From Pseudonocardia sp. SCN 73-27 (lineage in GTDB: Bacteria > Actinomycetota > Actinomycetes > Mycobacteriales > Pseudonocardiaceae): a DNA stretch of 64,000 nt. The stretch lies in the NCBI GenBank assembly GCA_001725415.1, contig MEGH01000023.1:1-64000 (forward strand), written 5' to 3'. The notes beneath the pieces were generated by a model, which was given only the letters and a program-made list of their open reading frames with translations, did not search any database and had not been told where the DNA came from. Below are positions 52,519 to 60,791 of the stretch, one piece after another. The stretch's first letter is position 1; each line of letters opens with the position of its first letter. The position numbers and the translations under genes are program-made.

Positions 52519-53378
52519 ACGGCCTGGACGTCGAGCTCGATCTCGATCGTCGAGCCCACGACGGGCACGCCACGCGAGAGCACCTGCTGCCAGTTGAGGG
52601 TGAAGTGCTCGCGGTGCAGCTCGGTGGTGGCCAGCACCCCGGCGCGGACGCCGTTCCACTCCTGGGTGCCGAGGAACATGGTGTCGAGCTGGACGTCGCT
52701 GGTGAGGCCGTGGAGCGTCAGCTCGCCGTCGACCAGCCAGTTGTTGCCGGTGCGGCGGGTGAAGCGGGTGCTGGTGAAGCGCAGCTGCGGGAAGCGCTCG
52801 ACGTCGAGGAAGTCGGCCGAGCGCAGGTGCGCGTCGCGGGCCTCGACGTTGGTGTCGACGCTCGCCGCGTCGATCACGACCTCGACCATCGAGTCCTCGA
52901 AGGGCTCCTCGATGTGCACGGTGCCGCGGAAGTCGTTGAACCGGCCGTAGACCTTGGACAGTGCGATGTGGCGGGCGACGAACCGGACCGAGGAGTGGTC
53001 GGAGTCGATCTCGTAGACGCCGGGCGCCGGCGGTTCGAGACTGGGGTCGGGGAGCATCGTGATGTCGCCGAGCTCGGCGTGGCGACCCCACTCGACCTCG
53101 ACCGAGTTGGCGACGCTCTGGAAGCCGCCGTACTCGGCGCGGACCCGGTAGTCGCCGGGGACGACGGCGGCGGTGAAGTAGCCGAACGGGTCGCTGTCGG
53201 AGTGGGCGACGCGGCGGTTGGACCGGTCGAAGACCGAGATCTCGGCGCCCGGCACGGGCCGGCCGTCCTCGTCACGAATCTGGCCGCTGAGCAGCCCACC
53301 GGTGAGCGGGATCGGCATGAGCGCGCTGCGGGCCGCACCGCGCCCGGATCCAGCCCCCCGGCGCTTGAAACCGAACAT
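52506..53378 (-). CDS. YceI family protein with N-terminal Cna/carboxypeptidase-regulatory-like domain
   Basis: This 290-residue protein joins two modules. Residues about 25-105 form a beta-sandwich of the carboxypeptidase-regulatory kind (LLSGQIRDEDGRPVPGAEISVFD, then DPFGYFTAAVVPGDYRVRAEY). Residues about 118-290 are a YceI lipocalin-like barrel (GVYEIDSDHSSVRFVARHIALSKVYGRF, then FRGTVHIEEPF and TLHGLTSDVQL), a family that binds isoprenoid-type lipids. No signal peptide is seen; the N-terminus is basic. The ATG at 53378 has AAGGG nine bases upstream. A similar beta-sandwich occurs at the C-terminus of the RND pump in this window. Confidence 0.9.
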   Translation of the reverse strand: MFGFKRRGAGSGRGAARSALMPIPLTGGLLSGQIRDEDGRPVPGAEISVFDRSNRRVAHSDSDPFGYFTAAVVPGDYRVRAEYGGFQSVANSVEVEWGRHAELGDITMLPDPSLEPPAPGVYEIDSDHSSVRFVARHIALSKVYGRFNDFRGTVHIEEPFEDSMVEVVIDAASVDTNVEARDAHLRSADFLDVERFPQLRFTSTRFTRRTGNNWLVDGELTLHGLTSDVQLDTMFLGTQEWNGVRAGVLATTELHREHFTLNWQQVLSRGVPVVGSTIEIELDVQAVYKG

Positions 53379-53531
53379 GCGACACCCTTTCGCCCAAACG
53401 GCGGACGGTGTCCGCGCGACCGGCTCCACGATGACACGAGGCGTAGTCACTCACCTGTCGAATCGTGCGAGATCCCACACATTGGCGACGCAGAGTAGCC
53501 GAGAGTGACGGCCGGACCCGAACGGGTTATC

Positions 53532-56114
53532 TCACTCGTCGATCTCGTCGTCCGGGCCGGGGCCGCCGCCGCGCATCAGCCAGATGACGTTCTCCAGCTC
53601 GTCGGGCTTGATCAGCACGTCGCGCGCCTTCGAGCCCTCGGACGGGCCGACGACGCCACGCGTCTCCAGCAGGTCCATGAGCCGACCGGCCTTGGCGAAG
53701 CCGACGCGGAGCTTGCGCTGCAGCATCGACGTCGACCCGAACTGCGACGTCACGATCAGCTCGGTGGCCTGCACGAGCAGCTCGAGGTCGTCGCCGATGT
53801 CGGCGTCGATCTCCTTCTTCTCGCCCGCCTTCTGCGCGGTGACGCCCTCGGTGTAGCTGGGCTCCGCCTGGTCCTTGGTGAACCCGACGACGTCGGCGAT
53901 CTCCTCGTCGGACACGTAGGCGCCCTGCATGCGGACCGGCTTGCCCGCACCCATCGGCAGGTACAGCCCGTCGCCCATGCCGATCAGCTTCTCGGCGCCC
54001 GGCTGGTCGAGGATGACCCGGCTGTCGGTCAGCGACGACGTCGCGAACGCCAGCCGCGACGGCACGTTCGTCTTGATCAGGCCGGTGACGACGTCGACCG
54101 ACGGCCGCTGCGTCGCCAGCACCAGATGGATGCCTGCAGCACGCGCCTTCTGCGTGATCCGCACGACCGCGTCCTCGACGTCACGCGGCGCCGTCATCAT
54201 GAGGTCGGCCAGCTCGTCGACGATGCACAGGATGTACGGGTAGGGCCGGTACTCCCGCTCGGACCCCAGCGGCGCCGTGATCTCGCCGGAGCGGACCTTG
54301 CGGTTGAAGTCGTCGACATGGCGGACCTTGTTGGCCTGCATGTCCTGGTAGCGCTGCTCCATCTCCTCCACCAGCCAGGTCAGCGCCGAGGCCGCCTTCT
54401 TGGGCTGGGTGATGATGGGGGTGATCAGGTGCGGGATGCCCTCGTAGGGCGTCAGCTCGACCATCTTCGGGTCGATGAGGATCATGCGCACCTCCTCGGG
54501 CGTGGCCCGGGAGAGCAGCGAGACGAGCATCGAGTTGACGAAGCTCGACTTGCCGGAACCCGTGGAGCCCGCCACCAGCAGGTGCGGCATCTTCGCCAGG
54601 TTCGCGCAGAGGAAGTGGCCCTCGATGTCCTTGCCGAGGCCGATGACCATGGGGTGCTGCTCGTTGCGCGCGTTGGCCGAGCGCAGCACGTCGCCGAGGC
54701 GGACCATCTCGCGGTCGGTGTTGGGCACCTCGATGCCGACGGCCGACTTGCCCGGGATGGGCGCCAGCAGTCGCACGTTGTCGGTGGCGACGGCGTAGGC
54801 GATGTTGCGGGTGAGCTGCGTGATCTTCTCGACCTTCACCGCGGGGCCGAGCTCGATCTCGTAGCGGGTGACCGTCGGGCCGCGGGTGAAGCCGGTGACC
54901 TGCGCGTCGACGTTGAACTGGTCGAGCACGCCGGTGATCGCCTCGATCATGGCGTCGTTCGCACTGCTGCGGGTCTTCGGCACCGGGCCGGTGGGCAGCA
55001 TGTCCGGTGGCGGGAGCTTGTACTCGGTCTCGCCGATCGGCTCGCGGATCGCCAGCGACATCTGCTCGCCCGTGGGCGGGTTGTCGGGCTCCGACGCGGG
55101 CTCGATGACGCGGATCGGCTTGCGCGGCACCCGCTTCGGTGGCGCAGGCTCGTCCTCCGCCTCCTGGGACACAGCCTCCCGGGACACAGCCTCCGGTTCC
55201 GGCGGCGCCTCGTCCTCGCGGTAGGCGTCCGCGGCGCTCTGCCGGCGACGAGACGGGCGCCGCAGCCGCGCCGGGGCGGGCTCGTCGTCGCGCTGCTCCT
55301 CCTCCGCGGCGCCGGCCTCGACCTCGTCGGCGTCGTCCTCGGCGTCGTCGACCGGCTTGCCCATCAGACGACGCACCCGGTTGGGCAGCTCGCGCACCGG
55401 CGTCCCGGTGAGGACCAGGAAGCCGTAGCCGGTGAGCAGCACCAGCACCGGGACGGCGACGAACGCGCTCAGCCCGCTGGCCAGCGGCGTCCCCGCCAGG
55501 TACCCGAGCCCGCCACCGGCGCCCGACCACTGGCCCGGCTCCGTCGGCGACCCCGAGAACAGGTGCACCAACCCGAGCACGCCCAGGACCATCAGCAACG
55601 TGCCCACCGCGACCCGTGGCCGCGACTCCGGGTTGGCCTCCGTGGTCATCAGCACGATGCCGACGACCACCAGCAGCAGCGGCAGCAGCACTCCCGGCGT
55701 CCCGAACACGGCTCCGACCGCGGCGGAGAACCCGCGCCCGACCGGGCCGCCCGCGCCCCACCAGATCCCGGCCGCCGAGATGACGGCCAGCACGATGAAC
55801 CCGACACCCAGGCCGTCGCGACGGTGCGCCGGGTCGATCTCGCGGGTCCGCCCGGCCGCCTTGCCGGCCGACCTCCCCAGCTTGACGACGCCACGACCGA
55901 CCGCGTCGATGCCCTTGTCGATGAGGTCGGGGCTCTTCTTCGCCGGAGCGGGCTTGCGCGCCGCGGGCCTGCGCGCCGACGAACCGCCACGCGACGAACC
56001 GCCGCGGGACGACGAGCCGCTGCGGGAACGCGAGGAGCCGGAGGATGTACGTCCCGACCCGGCGGCCGCCCGCGTCGTTCCGCGGGCACCACCGGTCGAC
56101 GCTCCTCCTGCCAT
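53532..56114 (-). CDS. ftsK: DNA translocase FtsK
   Basis: This 860-residue protein pumps DNA at the division septum. The N-terminus (1-50) is a Ser/Gly/Arg-rich low-complexity region. Four helices lie between about 105 and 255, and an acidic/proline linker runs to about 390. The motor shows Walker [32 protein letters not shown], Walker [15 protein letters not shown] and [18 protein letters not shown] gamma winged helix (about 780-850) with [41 protein letters not shown] would read orienting DNA sequences. The ATG at 56114 is chosen over the longer frame. The position matches Rv2748c. Confidence 0.95.
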   Translation of the reverse strand: MAGGASTGGARGTTRAAAGSGRTSSGSSRSRSGSSSRGGSSRGGSSARRPAARKPAPAKKSPDLIDKGIDAVGRGVVKLGRSAGKAAGRTREIDPAHRRDGLGVGFIVLAVISAAGIWWGAGGPVGRGFSAAVGAVFGTPGVLLPLLLVVVGIVLMTTEANPESRPRVAVGTLLMVLGVLGLVHLFSGSPTEPGQWSGAGGGLGYLAGTPLASGLSAFVAVPVLVLLTGYGFLVLTGTPVRELPNRVRRLMGKPVDDAEDDADEVEAGAAEEEQRDDEPAPARLRRPSRRRQSAADAYREDEAPPEPEAVSREAVSQEAEDEPAPPKRVPRKPIRVIEPASEPDNPPTGEQMSLAIREPIGETEYKLPPPDMLPTGPVPKTRSSANDAMIEAITGVLDQFNVDAQVTGFTRGPTVTRYEIELGPAVKVEKITQLTRNIAYAVATDNVRLLAPIPGKSAVGIEVPNTDREMVRLGDVLRSANARNEQHPMVIGLGKDIEGHFLCANLAKMPHLLVAGSTGSGKSSFVNSMLVSLLSRATPEEVRMILIDPKMVELTPYEGIPHLITPIITQPKKAASALTWLVEEMEQRYQDMQANKVRHVDDFNRKVRSGEITAPLGSEREYRPYPYILCIVDELADLMMTAPRDVEDAVVRITQKARAAGIHLVLATQRPSVDVVTGLIKTNVPSRLAFATSSLTDSRVILDQPGAEKLIGMGDGLYLPMGAGKPVRMQGAYVSDEEIADVVGFTKDQAEPSYTEGVTAQKAGEKKEIDADIGDDLELLVQATELIVTSQFGSTSMLQRKLRVGFAKAGRLMDLLETRGVVGPSEGSKARDVLIKPDELENVIWLMRGGGPGPDDEIDE

Positions 56115-56248
56115 GTCCGACACGGTAACCGGGCCGGACCCCCGAACCGGGGACCGACGCACCCCCACCCGGTGGCGGACCTTTCGGCCCTCCCATCCCA
56201 TCTCGGGCACGCGTACCGTCCGGGCCCCGTCGGACAGGGAGGTAGCAG

Positions 56249-56590
56249 ATGCACACGTTCATCGAGCTGTGGAAGCCGCGGCCCGCCTGGCTCGCGCTCG
56301 GCGCCGACGAGAGGCAGGCCTACCTCGACAAGGTCGGGCCCGCGATCGGCCAGCTGCTCGCCGCCGGCGTCGAGATCGTCGGCTGGGGCAGGATCGAGGA
56401 CGAGCCCGACGGGCACACCGGCACCGGCCACCGCTGGGTCGCGGTCTGGCGGATGCCGTCACCCGACGAGGTCACCCTGCTGCGCGACCTCGTCGCCGGG
56501 GCCGGCTGGTACGACTACTTCGAGCAGGTCAACGTCGTGTCAGAGCTCGCAGATCCGGAGGCGGCGCTGCGCGACCACGTGACGGTCTGA
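56249..56590 (+). CDS. small protein of unknown function (DUF6616-like)
   Basis: This 113-residue protein begins [47 protein letters not shown] and contains aromatic-rich strands [12 protein letters not shown] and [14 protein letters not shown]. It resembles a family of small ferredoxin-like-fold proteins (DUF6616 is my best guess) of unknown role. GGGAGG eight bases before the ATG is a clear ribosome site, so it is not leaderless. It is convergent with the DUF2249 gene and divergent from ftsK. Confidence 0.7.
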   Translation: MHTFIELWKPRPAWLALGADERQAYLDKVGPAIGQLLAAGVEIVGWGRIEDEPDGHTGTGHRWVAVWRMPSPDEVTLLRDLVAGAGWYDYFEQVNVVSELADPEAALRDHVTV

Positions 56591-56647
56591 CCGCACCGGC
56601 TCGCCGGGCCCGGGCCGTCACGGCGCCGGGCCGGCCCGCGCTGCGCC

Positions 56648-57262
56648 TCAGCGCGCGGGCCGAGGCGGCGCCGGGTCGAGCACGAGTGCCTCCCGCCGCC
56701 GGTGCACGGTGAGGTAGCGCAGGCCGTCGGGGCCCGCGTCGAAGGCCCGTCGCGACCGCCGGGGCAGCCACAGCAGCGCGCCGGCGTGCAGCTCGACCGT
56801 CCCGGTCTCGGTGGTGACCGTCCCGGTCCCGTCGAGGACGGCGAGGAGGACGTCGAGGTCGGGGCCTCGATGGGTGTCGATGCGTCCGCCCGCGCGCAGC
56901 CGCACGACGTTGGAGTCCAGGTCCCGCTCGCGCATCCGCAGCGCCCACTCGACACCGGCGGCGTTCCGGGTGTCCTCGGCGTCGCGGGCCGGGCCGGCCG
57001 GGGACACGTCGCCCACGATGCGGGGCAGCGAGGTCTCCGCGAGCCGCTCGATGCGCACCCGCCACTCGGGGCCGCGTTCGAGGTACTCCCAACCGAAGCT
57101 GCCGGCATGGTCGGTCTCGAACTCGTCGCGCAGGTGCCTGGGGTCGTGGTTGTTGACGAGGACGAACGACTCGCCCACGGCCAGTTCGTCGAACGCACGG
57201 AAGATCGTCGGGTGCTTGTCGGGCTTGCGCAGGGGCCGGACGTCGAGCTCGATGAGAGGCAT
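56648..57262 (-). CDS. DUF2249-cupin fusion protein
   Basis: This 204-residue protein joins a DUF2249 domain (residues 1-75: MPLIELDVRPLRKPDKHPTIFRAFDELAVGESFVLVNNHDPRHL, then FGWEYLERGPEWRVRIER) to a cupin domain (about 110-195, with GGRIDTHRGPDLDVLLAVLDGTGTV and GALLWLPRRSRRAF). DUF2249 proteins often accompany nitric-oxide or redox genes, and the cupin half would bind a metal or small ligand. The -10 TATAAA (57274-57269 on the minus strand) is exactly six bases before the ATG, so the transcript is leaderless and overlaps the operator shared with the divergent regulator. Confidence 0.82.
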   Translation of the reverse strand: MPLIELDVRPLRKPDKHPTIFRAFDELAVGESFVLVNNHDPRHLRDEFETDHAGSFGWEYLERGPEWRVRIERLAETSLPRIVGDVSPAGPARDAEDTRNAAGVEWALRMRERDLDSNVVRLRAGGRIDTHRGPDLDVLLAVLDGTGTVTTETGTVELHAGALLWLPRRSRRAFDAGPDGLRYLTVHRRREALVLDPAPPRPAR

Positions 57263-57268
57263 GCCGGG

Positions 57269-57293
57269 TTTATACAACCGAGCGTTGTGTAAA
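57269..57293. promoter_or_regulatory. divergent operator between DUF2249-cupin and HTH regulator
   Basis: Ten-base arms TTTATACAAC (57269-57278) and GTTGTGTAAA (57284-57293), with one mismatch and a 5-base centre. The outer parts of the arms coincide with both divergent -10 elements (TATAAA leftward, TAAAAT at 57290-57295 rightward). A protein bound here would cover both promoters. The adjacent HTH protein is the obvious candidate. Confidence 0.8.
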
Positions 57294-57301
57294 ATCGAGC
57301 C

Positions 57302-57346
57302 ATGGCGATCCGGATCGCATCCGACGGCCCCTCCGCCGCGCCGTGA
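57302..57346 (+). CDS. 14-codon leader ORF overlapping the HTH regulator start
   Basis: ATG at 57302, six bases after the -10 TAAAAT, opens a 14-codon ORF (MAIRIASDGPSAAP) whose TGA (57344-57346) overlaps the GTG start of the regulator (57343-57345) in the GTGA manner. The regulator has no obvious ribosome site of its own, so its translation would depend on ribosomes that finish this leader. The peptide may have no function beyond coupling. Confidence 0.55.
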   Translation: MAIRIASDGPSAAP

Positions 57347-58005
57347 GCGGGCGTCGCGGCGAGGTCTTCGAGCTGCTGCGTGCCGCCGGGACGCCCCTCG
57401 GTGTCGCCGACATCGCGCAGCGCCTCGACGTGCACCCCAACACCGTCCGCTTCCATCTCGACGCCCTCGCCGCCGACGGCCGTGCCGAGCGTGTCGCCGC
57501 CCCTCCCACGGGCCCCGGCCGCCCACCCCTCGCCTACCGGGCCCGCCCCGGCATGGACCCCACCGGCCCCCGCAACTACCCGCTGCTCGCCGGTGCCCTC
57601 GCCGGCGCCGTCGCCGCGGGACCCGACCCGGTCGCGACCGCGACCGAGGCCGGTCGCCGCTGGGGCGCGCAGCTCGTCCCCGGCACACCGCACCCGCCCA
57701 CCGACAGCGGCTCGGCTGGACCCGCCGGCTCCGTCTCGGCGCTCGTCGCGGTGCTCGACGACGCCGGGTTCGCCCCCCGCTGGCCCTCCCCGCTCGCCGA
57801 CGACGCGATCGGCCTGCGGCACTGCCCGTTCCTCGAGGTCGTGCACGACGCCGCCGACGTCGTCTGCTCCCTGCACCTCGGTCTCATGCGCGGGGTGGCC
57901 GCGGCGCTGGACGTGCCCGTCGCCGTGGAGCGGCTCGAACCGTTCGCCGCCCCCGACGAGTGCCTCGCACACCTGTCGTTCTCACACCGGAAGGACCTGG
58001 CCTGA
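57343..58005 (+). CDS. HTH transcriptional regulator with cysteine-containing C-terminal domain (SufR/ArsR-like)
   Basis: This 220-residue protein has an N-terminal winged helix (1-65) with FELLRAAGTPLGVADIAQRLDVHPNTVRFHLDALAADGRAERV. A C-terminal domain follows with Cys161, Cys175 and Cys207, each near a His (160, 178, 210), in the sequence LRHCPFLEVVHDAADVVCSLHLGLMRGV. The pattern resembles iron-sulfur-binding regulators of the SufR type, though the spacing (13 and 31) differs from SufR. It probably senses redox state, NO or iron-sulfur status and binds the inverted repeat at 57269-57293. Its stop overlaps the next ATG (TGATG). Confidence 0.82.
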   Translation: MSGRRGEVFELLRAAGTPLGVADIAQRLDVHPNTVRFHLDALAADGRAERVAAPPTGPGRPPLAYRARPGMDPTGPRNYPLLAGALAGAVAAGPDPVATATEAGRRWGAQLVPGTPHPPTDSGSAGPAGSVSALVAVLDDAGFAPRWPSPLADDAIGLRHCPFLEVVHDAADVVCSLHLGLMRGVAAALDVPVAVERLEPFAAPDECLAHLSFSHRKDLA

Positions 58006-58436
58006 TGCCCGCAGCACCGGCCGTCGCCGTCGCCCTCACCTTCGTCTGGCTCGGGATGGTGCTGGCCATCTCGTTCCTCGAGGCACCGCTCAAGTTCCGG
58101 GCGCCCGACGTCACGATCAGGATCGGGCTGGGCATCGGGAGACTGGTCTTCACGGCGCTCAACGCCGTCGAGACGGTCCTGGCCGCCGGCTTGGTCGTCA
58201 CCGCGGTGATCGTCGCGCCTCCGACCACGGCCGCTGTCGCCGGAGCGGTCGCCGTGGCGGTGCTGCTGATCCAGCTCGCCGCGGTCCGGCCGCGGCTCAC
58301 CCGCAGGTCGAACGCCGTGCTCGCCGGCGCCGGGTCCGACGCACCCCGCTCCCACGCGCACCTCGTCTACGTGGCGTTCGAGATCGTCAAGGTCGCGGCG
58401 CTCGTCGTCGCCGGCGTCGCGCTGCTGGCGGGCTGA
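58005..58436 (+). CDS. four-helix integral membrane protein
   Basis: This 143-residue protein has four hydrophobic helices (about 5-25, 47-70, 72-92 and 122-141). Its conserved-looking features are FVWLGMVLAISFLEAPLKFRAP after the first helix, the Glu in ALNAVETVLAAG and SHAHLVYVAFEIVKV in the last helix. It resembles small TMEM205/DUF4149-like proteins in layout, but I am not certain. It starts within the stop of the regulator (TGATG), and a cupin gene follows six bases after its stop. A decayed near-duplicate lies at 58788-59133. Confidence 0.75.
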   Translation: MPAAPAVAVALTFVWLGMVLAISFLEAPLKFRAPDVTIRIGLGIGRLVFTALNAVETVLAAGLVVTAVIVAPPTTAAVAGAVAVAVLLIQLAAVRPRLTRRSNAVLAGAGSDAPRSHAHLVYVAFEIVKVAALVVAGVALLAG

Positions 58437-58441
58437 TCCCT

Positions 58442-58783
58442 GTGGCCGCCGACCCGATCTCCCTCGACGTCCTCGCCGACGAGCAGCTCGCCGCGGCGCG
58501 CCGCGCGTCCGCGGGCCGCAGCGCCCGCACCGTCCACGGTGGCAGCGACGCCACACTGCGGCAGACGCTGCTCGCCATCGCCGCGGGCCACGGCCTCGCC
58601 GAGCACGGCAACCCCGGCGAGGCGACGCTGCTCGTGCTGCGCGGCCGCATCGAGCTCGGCACGAGCGGCGGGCCGGTCACCGGGGTCGCCGGCGACCTGC
58701 TCGTCATCCCGCCGGAGCAGCACGACCTGCGGGCCGTCGAGGACTCCGCGGTCCTGCTGACGACCGTCGCCCGCCCAGGCTGA
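58442..58783 (+). CDS. cupin domain protein
   Basis: This 113-residue single-domain cupin shows GHGLAEHGNPGEATLLVLRGRIELG (motif 1) and GDLLVIPPEQHDLRAVEDSAVLLTTVA (motif 2), with two His and a Glu able to bind a metal. The GTG at 58442 lies six bases after the stop of the membrane-protein gene. It is the third gene of a small operon led by the HTH regulator. Together with the cupin half of the divergent DUF2249 protein it suggests two sensors or scavengers of the same stress. Reaction unknown. Confidence 0.8.
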   Translation: MAADPISLDVLADEQLAAARRASAGRSARTVHGGSDATLRQTLLAIAAGHGLAEHGNPGEATLLVLRGRIELGTSGGPVTGVAGDLLVIPPEQHDLRAVEDSAVLLTTVARPG

Positions 58784-58787
58784 CCGT

Positions 58788-59133
58788 CAGGCTGAAGTTC
58801 CGGGCGCCCGACGTCACGGTCAAGATCGGGCTGGGCATCGGGCGGCTGGTGTTCAAGGCGCTCAACGCCGTCGAGACGCTGCTGGCGATCGGGCTCGTGG
58901 TGACCGCCGTTGTCGTGGCGCCGCCGACCCTCGCCGCCGTCGCCGGAGCGGTGGCCGTGGCTGTGCTGCTCGTGCAGTTGGGCGCGGTCCGGCCACTGCT
59001 GACGCGCCGGTCGAACGCAGCGCTCGCAGGCTCCGACGCGCCCCGCTCCCACGCGCACCTCGTCTATGTCGCACTGGAGGTCGTGAAGGTGGCGGCGCTC
59101 GTCGTCGCCGGAGTTGCACTGCTTGGGTCGTGA
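58788..59133 (+). pseudogene. truncated duplicate of the four-helix membrane protein
   Basis: From about 58792 the sequence encodes LKFRAPDVTVKIGLGIGRLVFKALNAVETLLAIG and continues to the TGA at 59131-59133, matching residues 29-143 of the protein at 58005-58436 with moderate divergence and a two-residue gap. The first helix and any start codon are missing; the junction follows the cupin stop directly. A GTG at 58849 could start a shorter product with two or three helices. It is a partial tandem duplication whose 5' end was lost or never copied. Confidence 0.8.
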
Positions 59134-59169
59134 GCGGCAATAGTCGCCCCAGCGACCATTGCCGCTCAG
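59130..59169. repeat. repeat family C, copy C3
   Basis: Left arm GTGAGCGGCAATAGTCGC (59130-59147) and right arm GCGACCATTGCCGCTCAG (59152-59169) with two mismatches and a 4-base loop. The TGA of the preceding frame (59131-59133) is inside the left arm, the same position as in C2. It lies between convergent genes. Confidence 0.8.
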
Positions 59170-59174
59170 CGGGT

Positions 59175-59360
59175 TTACGGCAGGGCCCGGAAGATCACGC
59201 AGGGCTCCTCGTAGCGGGCGGCCTCGACCGCCCAGAGGGCCTCGATCTGCTCGGCGCGGGCGGGGTACTCGGCGATCATCACCGCGACCTCCTCCGTCGA
59301 CGGCTGCAGGCCGGCGGCGGAGAGCAGGGCGGGGACGACGACCGTGGGATCAGCGCTCAT
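59175..59360 (-). CDS. AtzG-like small amidase partner
   Basis: This 61-residue protein (MSADPTVVVPALLSAAGLQP, then EEVAVMIAEYPARAEQIEALW and YEEPCVIF) has the short helical layout of AtzG/GatC-like proteins, which pack against amidases and help them fold or work. It lies 23 bases after the stop of the first amidase gene on the same strand, the usual place for such a partner. The final EEPCVIF resembles the E-P-x-x-F end of the family. The ATG at 59360 has AGGAGACACC before it. Confidence 0.65.
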   Translation of the reverse strand: MSADPTVVVPALLSAAGLQPSTEEVAVMIAEYPARAEQIEALWAVEAARYEEPCVIFRALP

Positions 59361-59383
59361 GGTGTCTCCTTCGACCAGTGGGG

Positions 59384-60781
59384 TCAGGCCGCGACGGCGT
59401 TTCCGACCATGGCCGGGACGTGGGTGTGCCAGTCGGTGCGCAGCTGGAACGCGTGCCCGGCGGCGAGGACGGCGGCCTCCTCGAACGGGCGCCCGACGAT
59501 CTGCATGCCCAGCGGCAGGCCCTCGCGGGTGTAGCCCATCGGCACCGACATGGCCGGGTTGCCGGTCGCGTTCCAGTACGGGGTGTGCACGGCCCCGGAG
59601 ATCTGCTCGAACGTCAGCTTCTCCAGCGCGGGCGCCCCACCCGCCGACGTCGGCGTCACGATGAGGTCGACCTGGGTGAACAGCTCGGCGACGAGCTTCT
59701 GCCCGACCCGGCGCACGCGCTGGGCCTGGGCGAAGTCGCCCGCGGTGATCAGTGCGCCGGTGGCGACGGCCATGCGGGTGCCGGAGCCGTAGTCGGCCCA
59801 GCGTTCCCGTAGGTCGGGGCGGTGGTAGGCGTATGCCTCGCCGAGGAAGCCGATCATCGTCGACGACGACAGCTCCTTGTAGAGCGGCAGCTCGACCGGG
59901 ACGACGGTCGCGCCGGCGGCGGTCAGCTCGGCCGTCGCGGCGGCGAGGACCTCCTCCAGCGCGGGGTCGGTCAGGTCGGACGCGGTCAGCAGCGGGTCGA
60001 CGCCGATCCGGACGCCTTCCAGCGACCCCGTCAGCCCGGAGACGTAGTCGTCGACGGGACGGTCGACGGAACAGGCGTCGCGGGCATCGTGACCTGCGAG
60101 GACGGTGAGCATCGCGGCGCAGTCGGCGGCGGTGCGGGCCATCGGGCCGATGTGGTCGTAGCTGTAGCCCAGCGGGACGCAGCCGTACTTGGGCACGCGA
60201 CCGAAGGTCTGCTTGAGCCCGGTGATGCCGCAGCTGGTAGCCGGGTAGCGGATACTGCCGCCGGTGTCGGTGCCCAGCCCGCCGAGGAACATGCCTGCGG
60301 CGACGCCGTTGCCGGTGCCGGAGCTGGAGCCGCCCGGGTAGTGGTCGGTGTTCCACGGGTTGCGCGGGACCGGGAACGGCTTCTCGACGTCCGGGATGCC
60401 GATGGCGTACTCCATCGTCGTGAGCTTCCCGGTGACCACCGCGCCCGCGGCGCGCAGCCGGGCGACGACGGGCGCGTCGCCCATGGTCCCCCAGTCGCGG
60501 TCGAGGATGAGGCTCTGCGCGGTGGTCTCGCCCTCGTCGGTGGCGATGATGTCCTTGACGCCCACCGGGATCCCGTGCAGCGGGCCCTTGTCGACGCCCG
60601 CGGCGAGCTCCTCGTCTGCCTTGGCGGCGGCGGCCAGAGCGGTCTCGTCGAAACGCTGGAGGTAGACGCCGAGGGCCTCGTCGTGGGCGTCGGCGAGGGC
60701 GTAGCCGGCCCGGGTGAGCTCGACCGAGGTGGTCTCACCGGACCGCAAGGCGGCCGCGGCGTCGGTGATCGAGAGATACAT
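59384..60781 (-). CDS. amidase (amidase-signature family)
   Basis: This 465-residue hydrolase has the Ser-cisSer-Lys triad in recognisable places: Lys76 in GIPVGVKDIIAT, the serines 152-154 in PGGSSSGTGNG and the nucleophile Ser176 in GTDTGGSIRYPA. The family cleaves amides to acid and ammonia, and the substrate cannot be read from sequence. The ATG at 60781 has GGAGAAGCAG directly upstream. It lies ten bases after the stop of the second amidase and is followed by a small AtzG-like gene. It is part of a five-gene operon running leftward. Confidence 0.92.
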   Translation of the reverse strand: MYLSITDAAAALRSGETTSVELTRAGYALADAHDEALGVYLQRFDETALAAAAKADEELAAGVDKGPLHGIPVGVKDIIATDEGETTAQSLILDRDWGTMGDAPVVARLRAAGAVVTGKLTTMEYAIGIPDVEKPFPVPRNPWNTDHYPGGSSSGTGNGVAAGMFLGGLGTDTGGSIRYPATSCGITGLKQTFGRVPKYGCVPLGYSYDHIGPMARTAADCAAMLTVLAGHDARDACSVDRPVDDYVSGLTGSLEGVRIGVDPLLTASDLTDPALEEVLAAATAELTAAGATVVPVELPLYKELSSSTMIGFLGEAYAYHRPDLRERWADYGSGTRMAVATGALITAGDFAQAQRVRRVGQKLVAELFTQVDLIVTPTSAGGAPALEKLTFEQISGAVHTPYWNATGNPAMSVPMGYTREGLPLGMQIVGRPFEEAAVLAAGHAFQLRTDWHTHVPAMVGNAVAA

Positions 60782-60791
60782 CTGCTTCTCC

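Noticed and set aside
55981-56114. Low-complexity Ser/Gly/Arg repeats at the ftsK start, considered as a tandem repeat array
   Set aside because: The units are short and irregular and lie in the coding frame. They fit a disordered N-terminus.
53505-56582. A 1025-codon open frame on the plus strand
   Set aside because: It lies opposite ftsK. The composition (repeated R, G, L, V, D, H) matches an antisense shadow.
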